A stretch of DNA of 8,925 nucleotides from Balneolales bacterium. Its GTDB lineage: Bacteria > Bacteroidota > Rhodothermia > Balneolales > Natronogracilivirgulaceae. The stretch spans positions 1 through 8,925 of the forward strand of contig SLLP01000145.1 of assembly GCA_007133995.1 (NCBI GenBank), read 5' to 3'. Every line of letters begins with the position of its first letter. Within the stretch, counting starts at the first letter, position 1. A model generated the notes under the pieces. The model had not been told where the DNA came from. It saw only the letters and a program-made list of their open reading frames with translations, and ran no database searches. Positions 1 to 6,048 of the stretch are shown here, piece after piece. Position numbers and translations under genes: made by a program.

Positions 1-626
1 ACTATTTCAACTGGTTGTGCGGGGACCACATTCTGGAGCAACACGTTCACCAGATTGATGTTGCCAACTGGTATCTGGGCCAATACCCTGAAAAAGCGCA
101 GGGAATGGGAGGCCGTGAAGTACGCACAGGCAAGGAGTACGGACAAATATTCGACCACCATTTTGTAGAATTTACCTACCCGGGCGGAGCTGTCATCGCC
201 AGCCAGTGTCGTCAGATTCCCGGGTGTTGGAACCGGATTGCAGAAGACTTTCAGGGTACCCGGGGATCTCTCAATATCGATGGCAATCACAATGCCATTA
301 TCCGTGATCGAAATCAGAATGTTCGTTTTGAATATGACGGGGAAGATGATCCCAATCCATATCAGCAGGAGATAGACGAGCTTTTCGAGTCCATTCGACA
401 GGGACATGTCATAGACAATACCGATTATGGCGCCAAATCCACTCTGGCGGGTGTGATGGGGCGCATGGCTACCTACACCGGACAAGTGATTGACTGGGAT
501 ACAGCTATGCATTCGCAGGACAAACTGGTTCCCGATCACATCGATTGGGATAGCGTGCCTCCGGTCTTGCCGGACGAGAATGGATACTATCCGGTCCCGG
601 TTCCCGGGCAAGCCGTGCTACTGTGA
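1..626 (+). CDS. Gfo/Idh/MocA family oxidoreductase, C-terminal part (5' end outside window)
   Basis: This is the C-terminal ~207 residues of an NAD(P)-dependent sugar oxidoreductase. The frame is open from the first complete codon at position 3, reading YFNWLCGDHILEQHVHQID. That stretch, with the following VANW, is typical of the Gfo/Idh/MocA subfamily abundant in Bacteroidota and Planctomycetes, and contains the conserved H-x-x-D element (HQID) of the catalytic domain. The C-terminal end (VPPVLPDENGYYPVPVPG) is also typical. The Rossmann domain and the lysine-containing EKP motif lie off the left edge, so cofactor and export signal cannot be judged. In-frame TTG at 15 is not a start, because the family match extends upstream of it. 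The stop is TGA at 624-626, and the next gene starts 28 bases later on the same strand, so they are probably one operon. Family members oxidise or reduce sugar hydroxyls; some are glycoside 3-dehydrogenases. The exact substrate is unknown. Confidence 0.92.
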   Translation, partial: YFNWLCGDHILEQHVHQIDVANWYLGQYPEKAQGMGGREVRTGKEYGQIFDHHFVEFTYPGGAVIASQCRQIPGCWNRIAEDFQGTRGSLNIDGNHNAIIRDRNQNVRFEYDGEDDPNPYQQEIDELFESIRQGHVIDNTDYGAKSTLAGVMGRMATYTGQVIDWDTAMHSQDKLVPDHIDWDSVPPVLPDENGYYPVPVPGQAVLL

Positions 627-654
627 CATTACAACATCAAATGATGAGAATGGT

Positions 655-1012
655 ATGAAAAAAAACAAAGATTCCGGCGCTCAGGGACTCTTGTTGCAGA
701 GCCGGCGTGATATGATTCGCAATACTGCAGCACTGACTGCTGTGTTGTCAACCGGACTGTTTGGAGCGGGTGTTGGTGAAGTAATAGCCACAGCCACGGG
801 TCATCGAAACGACCAAACGCAGGATCGAGGAATGTGCTCACACCGGGGTTCCGGGTCGGGTTGAGATGGACAAGGCGCAAGAGCTGAACTATCCCGCCAT
901 CATGGAAGCATTGCTGGAGAGCGGCTATGAAGGTTATGTTGGTCATGAATTCATTCCAACACGGAATCCGATGGATGGGCTTCGCCAGGCTGTTGCCCTA
1001 TGTGATGTATAA
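655..1012 (+). pseudogene. Hydroxypyruvate isomerase-like TIM-barrel gene, internally deleted and frame-broken
   Basis: The 5' part, starting at ATG 655, encodes a Tat-type leader: a twin-arginine SRRDMIR motif, then a hydrophobic run (NTAALTAVLSTGLFGAGV). It continues to about base 826 and stops at TGA 862-864, giving only 69 residues. A different frame (+1 relative to the leader) reads HTGVPGRVEMDKAQELNYP from about base 839. It runs through a GYEGYVGHEFIPTRNP segment to ALCDV and TAA at 1010-1012, which is the standard C-terminal end of the secreted hydroxypyruvate isomerase / xylose isomerase-like TIM-barrel family. That second frame is closed upstream by TAG at 785-787. Roughly 190-200 residues of barrel are missing between the two pieces, judged against a family length near 300. 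I infer one ancestral gene that lost its middle, leaving the frames mismatched. An assembly error is the alternative. It sits between the oxidoreductase and the epimerase in the same orientation. Confidence 0.8.
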
Positions 1013-1063
1013 AAAGGATGAGATATTGAAAATCCAAAACGTGAACAAAAAATCAGGATAGTT

Positions 1064-2113
1064 ATGAAAGGACCAGCAATTTTTTTAGCCCAGTTTATGG
1101 GTGATCAGGAACCCTTTAACAGTCTTCGGTCCATATGCAAATGGGTGGCGGATTTGGGTTATAAGGGAGTGGAAATTCCCACGTTTGACCCCCGTTGTGT
1201 GGATCTGAAACAACTCGCCGAAAGCAAAACCTACGCCGATGAAGTCGATGGCATTGTTCGCGAAGCAGGGCTTGAAATAACGGATCTTTCCACGCATCTG
1301 CAAGGGCAGCTGGTGGCTGTCCATCCAGCCTACGACAAGCTGTTTGACGGCTTTGCTCCCCCGGAGGTCCATGAAAACCCAAAAGCAAGAACACAATGGG
1401 CCATTGACCAGATGAAATATGCTGCCAGAGCGAGCCGGAACCTGGGACTCACCGGCCATGTCACATTTTCAGGTGCCTTGCTTTGGCATACGATGTACCC
1501 CTGGCCTCAGCGCCCTGCCGGACTGGTCGAGACGGGATTCAAAGAGCTGGCGGATCGCTGGCTGCCGATACTCCGTGAATTTGATGAGAATGGCGTGGAT
1601 GTCTGTTATGAGCTGCATCCCGGTGAGGATCTTCATGACGGCGTCACCTATGAGCGTTTTCTGGAAGCTACCGGCAATCATTCCAGAGCGAATATCCTGT
1701 ATGATCCGAGTCATTTTGTATTGCAGCAGATGGACTATCTGGAATTCATCGATATCTACCACGAACGCATCCGGCTGTTTCATGTGAAAGACGCCGAATT
1801 CAAGCCGTCGGGACGATCCGGCGTATATGGCGGATATCAGGGATGGGTGGATCGCCCCGGTCGATTTCGCTCACTGGGCGATGGTGATGTAGACTTTCGC
1901 GCCATCTTCAGTAAAATGGCGCAATATGACTTTGAGGGCTGGCCGGTTCTGGAGTGGGAGTGTTGCCTGAAACATCCCGAGCAAGGAGCTGCCGAAGGGG
2001 CGTTGTTCATTGCTGATCACATCATCCGGAAAACAGATAAGGCATTTGATGATTTTGCCGGTGCGGGAGCCGACGAAAAACTGAACAGGATCGTTCTTGG
2101 CTTGGACTCGTGA
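1064..2113 (+). CDS. Sugar phosphate isomerase/epimerase (xylose isomerase-like TIM barrel)
   Basis: A 349-residue cytoplasmic TIM-barrel protein of the AP-endonuclease-2 / xylose isomerase-like superfamily, with no signal peptide. The start MKGPAIFLAQF is characteristic of a ~350-residue subfamily found beside Gfo/Idh/MocA genes, and AGGA at 1055-1058 sits five bases before the ATG, which supports this start. Expected divalent-metal ligands are visible by comparison with tagatose epimerase-type enzymes: E183 (CYELHPGED), D214 (ILYDPSHF), H240 (LFHVKDAE) and E297 or E299 (PVLEWEC). The STHLQGQLVAVHPAYD segment (76-91) and the SGVYGGYQGWVDRPGRF insert (252-268) look fully conserved, so the enzyme is probably active. 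Family members isomerise, epimerise or dehydrate free or keto sugars. With the upstream oxidoreductase, it would act on an oxidised sugar. The substrate is not determinable from sequence. Confidence 0.92.
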   Translation: MKGPAIFLAQFMGDQEPFNSLRSICKWVADLGYKGVEIPTFDPRCVDLKQLAESKTYADEVDGIVREAGLEITDLSTHLQGQLVAVHPAYDKLFDGFAPPEVHENPKARTQWAIDQMKYAARASRNLGLTGHVTFSGALLWHTMYPWPQRPAGLVETGFKELADRWLPILREFDENGVDVCYELHPGEDLHDGVTYERFLEATGNHSRANILYDPSHFVLQQMDYLEFIDIYHERIRLFHVKDAEFKPSGRSGVYGGYQGWVDRPGRFRSLGDGDVDFRAIFSKMAQYDFEGWPVLEWECCLKHPEQGAAEGALFIADHIIRKTDKAFDDFAGAGADEKLNRIVLGLDS

Positions 2114-2119
2114 TGTAAT

Positions 2120-2141
2120 TATCCTGAGGATATTTATTTTT
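2120..2141 (+). terminator. Weak rho-independent terminator candidate after the epimerase gene
   Basis: TATCC-TGA-GGATA forms a 5-bp stem with a 3-base loop seven bases after the epimerase stop codon. A T-rich tract (TTTATTTTT) follows directly. Outside the stem, one mismatch is followed by three further A-T pairs. The stem is short and A/T-rich, so termination would be partial at best. Placement before the separate yceI-like gene makes it plausible. Confidence 0.4.
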
Positions 2142-2165
2142 GGCGGCAGGAATGAAAATCATTTA

Positions 2166-2180
2166 TTTGTAATTTACAAA
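2166..2180. promoter_or_regulatory. 15-bp palindrome upstream of the YceI gene (operator candidate)
   Basis: TTTGTAATTTACAAA is a perfect inverted repeat with 6-bp arms (TTTGTA / TACAAA) and a 3-base centre. It lies 36 bases before the YceI start codon, and a TATATA stretch at 2184-2189 follows it. The size and position fit a binding site for a dimeric repressor or Crp/Fnr-type regulator, but A/T-rich palindromes also arise by chance. Confidence 0.3.
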
Positions 2181-2215
2181 GAGTATATAACCATCTGAAT
2201 AGAAAAATAAAACCT

Positions 2216-2878
2216 ATGAATAGCATGTATTTTCGGATAGTGGCTTACTATTTGATCTCGTTGTTGATGTCGGTTTCACTGTGTTATGCAGACGGTCAGA
2301 ATCTGGATCTGGATCAAACCAGCAGTGAACCGCCGCCTACATTGCAATTCAGCAACGTTGAATTCCGGATCACAGGCACATCAAATGTCACGGATTGGGA
2401 TATTGTATCGGATACCATGGGTGGCATAATTCGCTTTGGCTCTGCTTTTACACATCCCGAAGAAAACTCCGGCAATCCGGGTGCATGGATTGAAGAGGTC
2501 TTCTTGTACATTCCGAACCATTCCCTTGATTCCGGCAATCCCATAATGAACCAGACCATGAATAACTCGCTTGAGAGTGAAAGCTATCCCAATTTGGAAT
2601 ACAGAATGTCAGATGTTGAAGATATGTCGGCGGGCAGTAGCTCTGATGAGCTAAGTTTCATTGTCAATGGAGTTCTCGGTGCAGCAGGAGCTGAATACGA
2701 ACTTACGCATGAGGTTTTTGTGCATCAGATTTCCGAGAAAACGTTTCGGATTTTTGGTGATTTTGAAATGAATATGACGGATCTGGATATTGAACCACCC
2801 ACATTCATGCGAGGAGCTTTGAAGACCACTGATGCCGTTGAAGTAAATTATAATTTAACGGTGACCCTTGAGGATTGA
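2216..2878 (+). CDS. YceI family protein, exported
   Basis: A 220-residue protein with an N-terminal signal peptide: a hydrophobic stretch at about 6-22 and likely signal peptidase I cleavage near CYA-DG at 25-26. The mature part carries YceI hallmarks in order: FRITGTSNVTDW (50-61), the EVFLYIPNHSLDSGNPIMN block (94-112) and the DIEPPTFMRGALKT end (191-204). YceI proteins are lipocalin-like beta-barrels of the periplasm; structurally studied members bind polyisoprenoid or quinone-type lipids, and many are induced by stress. A function beyond lipid binding cannot be assigned here. No Shine-Dalgarno is visible; the leader is A-rich. The gene stands alone on its strand between a terminator candidate and the convergent apbE, so it is likely monocistronic. 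The 15-bp palindrome upstream may control it. Length and domain are complete. Confidence 0.88.
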   Translation: MNSMYFRIVAYYLISLLMSVSLCYADGQNLDLDQTSSEPPPTLQFSNVEFRITGTSNVTDWDIVSDTMGGIIRFGSAFTHPEENSGNPGAWIEEVFLYIPNHSLDSGNPIMNQTMNNSLESESYPNLEYRMSDVEDMSAGSSSDELSFIVNGVLGAAGAEYELTHEVFVHQISEKTFRIFGDFEMNMTDLDIEPPTFMRGALKTTDAVEVNYNLTVTLED

Positions 2879-2960
2879 TCTGCCCCTGTTTTTTTTTGGT
2901 TGACCATACATACCTATTTATCCAAGGCTCACGGGTCTCACAGAAGAACTGAATTATGAT

Positions 2961-4028
2961 TTAATTGCCAGGGGTAAATAAGAATGTATTGAAACCATCA
3001 GAATACATAAACTGGGAACCATCTTCTGTCAACATGTGAATACGTGCTTCGAAACCGTCGAGTTGGTTTATTATTGCGATCCCGTCCTCGTGTGGAAGCA
3101 CAGTTAGGGCTGTTGCCAGGGCATCTGTGAGCGTGGCGTCTTTCCCAATGACAGTCGCAGAATTCTGATTTGTTACCCCCAAACCGGTTTCGGGATCCAC
3201 GATATGTGAATAACGCACACCATCAATTTCAACAAACTGATAAAGATCGCCCGAGGTAGTTATCGCCTTGTTGGCCAGTTTTATTGATATGGGTGTCTGA
3301 TTGTCAATTTCAGGGTTTTCCGGGAGCACCAGTATCCAGTTATCTCTGCCGGGTGGGGGATCGCCGGGCAGAATATCGCCACCGGCATTGATAAGCACCT
3401 GGTTCATCCCAAAATGTTGCAGGACTTTCCATAACTCCGTGGCTGCATATCCTTTGCCTATTCCCCCAAGGTCAATTTGCATGTCGGGTGCTTCAAGTCG
3501 AATGGCTTGATCTGTTTCGTGAAAAGAGATAAGTTCATAGCCGACAGAGCTTGATAAAACCGAAATTTCATTTTGACAGGGAAGATCGGAACGCGACTGC
3601 CGGATCACGTCACGCCATGTGTGAGTGAAGGGGCCGGCCGTGACATCAAATGCCCCGCCGGTCAGCTGTGATACCTCCTGTGCAATGGATAAAATATCAT
3701 AAAGTTCTTTACTAACCGGGATATACTGATCGCTTCCGGAAGTATTGGAAAGTAACTGGACTTCACTATCAGGCAGGTAGTCGCTGAAAATGGTGTTCAG
3801 GACTTCGACTCTTTGAAAAGAGGAATCAGCAGCTTCGCGGGCACGTTCGAAGTCGTCCGAGTATATGGTGATTCGAAACAGAGTGCCCATATGAGGCGAT
3901 TCAAAAACGAACCTTGAACCATTGCCAGTCATTTCGGCACTGACCGGATTCGAGATTGAAGCCAAGAAGATAAAAAGGACACTAAAAAGGTAACCTGTAT
4001 TCCGGACACAGATTTGGCAGTACGGCAT
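2961..4028 (-). CDS. apbE: FAD:protein FMN transferase (ApbE)
   Basis: A 355-residue exported ApbE enzyme. It cleaves FAD and attaches FMN through a phosphoester bond to a Ser/Thr in extracytoplasmic partner proteins such as Nqr/Rnf subunits or FMN-binding-domain reductases. The signal peptide covers about residues 11-31 (ends NPVSA). Family motifs are all present: SPHMGTLFRITIY (44-56), GGAFDVTAGPF (124-134), IDLGGIGKGYA (185-195), INAGGD (213-218), TSGDLYQF (258-265), SHIVDPETG (274-282), and the Mg-binding DATLTDALATAL (297-308, D302 and T306). No residue expected for activity looks missing. It is convergent with yceI and divergent from the DUF1080 gene. No flavoprotein target is encoded in this window, so its substrate must lie elsewhere. 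No Shine-Dalgarno is seen before the ATG; a two-copy 21-bp repeat sits 30-70 bases upstream. Confidence 0.95.
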   Translation of the reverse strand: MPYCQICVRNTGYLFSVLFIFLASISNPVSAEMTGNGSRFVFESPHMGTLFRITIYSDDFERAREAADSSFQRVEVLNTIFSDYLPDSEVQLLSNTSGSDQYIPVSKELYDILSIAQEVSQLTGGAFDVTAGPFTHTWRDVIRQSRSDLPCQNEISVLSSSVGYELISFHETDQAIRLEAPDMQIDLGGIGKGYAATELWKVLQHFGMNQVLINAGGDILPGDPPPGRDNWILVLPENPEIDNQTPISIKLANKAITTSGDLYQFVEIDGVRYSHIVDPETGLGVTNQNSATVIGKDATLTDALATALTVLPHEDGIAIINQLDGFEARIHMLTEDGSQFMYSDGFNTFLFTPGN

Positions 4029-4058
4029 AATTTCTGAACAAAAGAGTAAGATGTAATT

Positions 4059-4100
4059 ATAAGTTTAGCATGTTACTCCATAAGTTTAGCATGTTACTCC
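4059..4100. repeat. Perfect two-copy 21-bp tandem repeat in the apbE / DUF1080 divergent intergenic region
   Basis: The 21-bp unit occurs twice with no spacer (4059-4079 and 4080-4100). It consists of an A followed by TAAGTTTAGCATGTTACTCC. A 21-bp period is two helical turns, so both copies present the same DNA face, as at direct-repeat operators. Each copy read on the minus strand contains GGAG, four bases, then ATG. From the ATG at 4092, an 11-codon frame (MLNLWSNMLNL) runs to TAA at 4057-4059, 28 bases before apbE. Operator, leader peptide and simple slippage duplication are all possible. Confidence 0.85.
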
Positions 4101-4182
4101 CTGAAAGTAAACGCATTATTATAAAAAGTGATGGAAAGGGTTATTCGTATATTTATTCCCCATGTGAAGGCTAGAAAGATTA

Positions 4183-4214
4183 TTTGCTAATCAAGATTAC
4201 AACTCTGAACTTTG
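4183..4214 (+). promoter_or_regulatory. Bacteroidota-type promoter candidate for the DUF1080 operon
   Basis: TTTG at 4183-4186, a 20-base spacer, then GAACTTTG at 4207-4214. The Bacteroidota primary sigma consensus is TTTG, about 19-21 bases, then TAnnTTTG; the second box here misses only the T of its TA. It ends 57 bases before the DUF1080 start codon, a reasonable leader length. It is a motif match only. Confidence 0.35.
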
Positions 4215-4271
4215 CAATGAAGTATATATTATGTTACCAGCCACAAATAATGAAATAACTTTAAAGAACTA

Positions 4272-5132
4272 ATGGCAATGGCGAACATACATCCAACCGA
4301 TCTCAATTCCATTTTATCCCGTTCCCTGATACTTCTTTTTTGTTTGGTGATTTTCATCACTGATGCAATTTCCCAAAAACGCGATATCCACCAGGAGGAG
4401 TGGTCAGACCTTTTCAATGGAGTCAGCCTGGATGGCTGGGATATAAAAATTTCCGGGTATGAGTTGAACGAGAATGTTCTTGAGACATTCAGGGTAGAAA
4501 ATGGCATCCTGAAAGTTGATTACAGCCGATATTATGAATTTGATGATCGGTTTGGTCACATTTTTTATGAGGAATCTTTCTCCCACTACAGACTTGAGGT
4601 GGAGTACCGTTTTGTGGGGGAGCAGGTGCCGAATGGCCCCGGATGGGCCTATCGTAACAACGGCATAATGTTTCACTCACAGTCCGCAGCCAGCATGGAA
4701 AGAGACCAGCATTTTCCAGTTTCGATAGAGTTTCAGTTGTTGGGTGGGGATGGCGAACAGGAACGACCCAATGGCAGCATTTGCACTCCGGGAACACATG
4801 TAGTGTTTGATGGTAGCTTGCAAACAAGTCACTGTATTGACTCCGGCGGTCCGACACACCATGGTGATCAATGGGTGAGGGCAGAGTTGGTCGTGCACGG
4901 TGATTCATTAGCCCGGCACATTCTGAACGGGGAGGCTGTCATTGAATATACCGGCATGCAATTGGAGGATGGAACACCACTTTCATCCGGCTTCATCGCC
5001 TTGCAATCTGAAAGCCACCCGACACATTTTCGTACTGTCAGAATCCTGAATCTGAAAGGGTGCATGGATCCGAATGCAACCAATCACAAATCATATTTTG
5101 TCGCTGATGATTCTGACGCTTGTGAGTATTAA
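4272..5132 (+). CDS. DUF1080 (3-keto-disaccharide hydrolase-type) protein, exported, with C-terminal GCMDP tail
   Basis: A 286-residue exported protein. An N-terminal hydrophobic segment (about 19-33, ending AISQ) is a signal peptide. ATG 4278 is an equally possible start, and no clear Shine-Dalgarno decides between the two. The DUF1080 / PF06439 concanavalin-like domain is complete: SDLFNGVSLDGWD (45-57), RVENGILKVDY (74-84), RNNGIMFHSQ (128-137), SIEFQLLGGDG (151-161), SICTPGT (169-175), GDQWVRAELVVHG (198-210) and LQSESHPTHFR (244-254). It ends in GCMDPNATNHKSYFV with a C-terminal ACEY (263-286), a short Cys/Asp-rich tail often seen in Bacteroidota secreted proteins. DUF1080 proteins have been tied to cleavage of 3-keto-glycosides by hydrolysis or beta-elimination after a Gfo/Idh/MocA-type dehydrogenase has oxidised the sugar. 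It is the likely first gene of an operon with the SDR (57-base gap) and the IolB-like gene. The true glycoside is unknown. Confidence 0.9.
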   Translation: MAMANIHPTDLNSILSRSLILLFCLVIFITDAISQKRDIHQEEWSDLFNGVSLDGWDIKISGYELNENVLETFRVENGILKVDYSRYYEFDDRFGHIFYEESFSHYRLEVEYRFVGEQVPNGPGWAYRNNGIMFHSQSAASMERDQHFPVSIEFQLLGGDGEQERPNGSICTPGTHVVFDGSLQTSHCIDSGGPTHHGDQWVRAELVVHGDSLARHILNGEAVIEYTGMQLEDGTPLSSGFIALQSESHPTHFRTVRILNLKGCMDPNATNHKSYFVADDSDACEY

Positions 5133-5189
5133 TCAAATGCAGATTTTTTTAGTGAACTAACAAGGAAAACAAACCCATTATGTTGCTTT

Positions 5190-5954
5190 ATGACGGATTT
5201 ATTCAATGTAGAGGATAAAGTTGCCCTGATTACCGGTTCGACCGGCGGTCTGGGTTTTATATTTGCCAAATGCCTGGCACAAAACGGTGCTAAAGTCATT
5301 TTAAACGGAAGAAACAAACAAAAACTTGAAGAGGTACTGCAAGAGCTTTCCAGTGAGGGATTATCCGTCGCCGGTTTTGCTTTTGATGTCACAAAAACGG
5401 AGGAAATAGCAACAGCTGCACAGACCATCACCTCAGATTTTGGTCCCCTGGATATTCTGGTGAACAATGCAGGTATTAACCTGCGCAATCCCCTCCACGA
5501 ATTTGATGACGAGGACTGGGATAAGGTAATCGGAATAAATCTAACCGGAACTTATAAAGTCACCAAGGCCTTTGTAAACGGAATGATCGACAAGAAAAAA
5601 GGAAAAATCATCAACATCGGTTCGATGCAGAGTGAGTTGGGCAGACCGACGATTGCACCCTATGCGGCATCAAAAGGGGGAGTGAAAATGCTTACCCGCG
5701 GTATGGCGGCAGACTGGGCCAAATTCAACATCCAGGCTAACGGCATTGGACCGGGCTATTTCAAAACCGATCTTACCAAACCGCTATACGAAAATGCCGA
5801 ATTTGATTCATGGTTGTGCAACCGGACTCCCAGCAACAGATGGGGAAATACCGAGGAGCTGCTAGGCGCGCTGCTGTTTCTCTCCTCTGATGCAAGCAGC
5901 TATGTCAACGGTCAAATGATTTATGTCGACGGAGGCCTGCTGGCAACGGTTTAG
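5190..5954 (+). CDS. SDR family oxidoreductase, gluconate 5-dehydrogenase-like
   Basis: A complete 254-residue classical short-chain dehydrogenase/reductase, cytoplasmic. Visible elements: cofactor glycine motif TGSTGGLG (15-22), DV (66-67), VNNAG (91-95), and the catalytic tetrad N117, S145, Y158, K162 (YAASK). PGY (188-190) and the C-terminal VNGQMIYVDGG (239-249) are also present. The segment KGKIINIGSMQSELGRPTIA and the AADWAKFNIQANGIGPGY and RTPSNRWGN stretches resemble gluconate 5-dehydrogenase (Ga5DH/IdnO) closely. KduD-type 2-deoxy-D-gluconate 3-dehydrogenase is the main alternative. It would interconvert a keto-sugar acid and the hydroxy acid with NAD(P)H. The next gene encodes an IolB/KduI-family isomerase, which points to a keto-uronate or keto-aldonate step. 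An out-of-frame ATG at 5180 opens a 12-codon frame overlapping the start, probably by chance. No strong Shine-Dalgarno is seen. Confidence 0.9.
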   Translation: MTDLFNVEDKVALITGSTGGLGFIFAKCLAQNGAKVILNGRNKQKLEEVLQELSSEGLSVAGFAFDVTKTEEIATAAQTITSDFGPLDILVNNAGINLRNPLHEFDDEDWDKVIGINLTGTYKVTKAFVNGMIDKKKGKIINIGSMQSELGRPTIAPYAASKGGVKMLTRGMAADWAKFNIQANGIGPGYFKTDLTKPLYENAEFDSWLCNRTPSNRWGNTEELLGALLFLSSDASSYVNGQMIYVDGGLLATV

Positions 5955-6048
5955 CTCACGATGCAACTGGATTTTTCTCAGATATAAGGGTATTAATTTC
6001 AAATAATCCAGGCTTCAAATTGAATTACAAAGATACAGGAATACAAAT

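Noticed and set aside
1085..1787. Several 90-124-codon frames in other phases over the epimerase gene
   Set aside because: All overlap a full-length gene with conserved metal ligands and have no recognisable product.
2889..2897. Run of nine T after yceI as a terminator
   Set aside because: No credible G/C-rich stem was found directly upstream, so it is left as an unassigned T-tract between convergent genes.
4059..4100. Start of a CRISPR array or insertion-sequence end
   Set aside because: There are two contiguous copies with no spacers, no cas or transposase genes and no matching inverted copy nearby.
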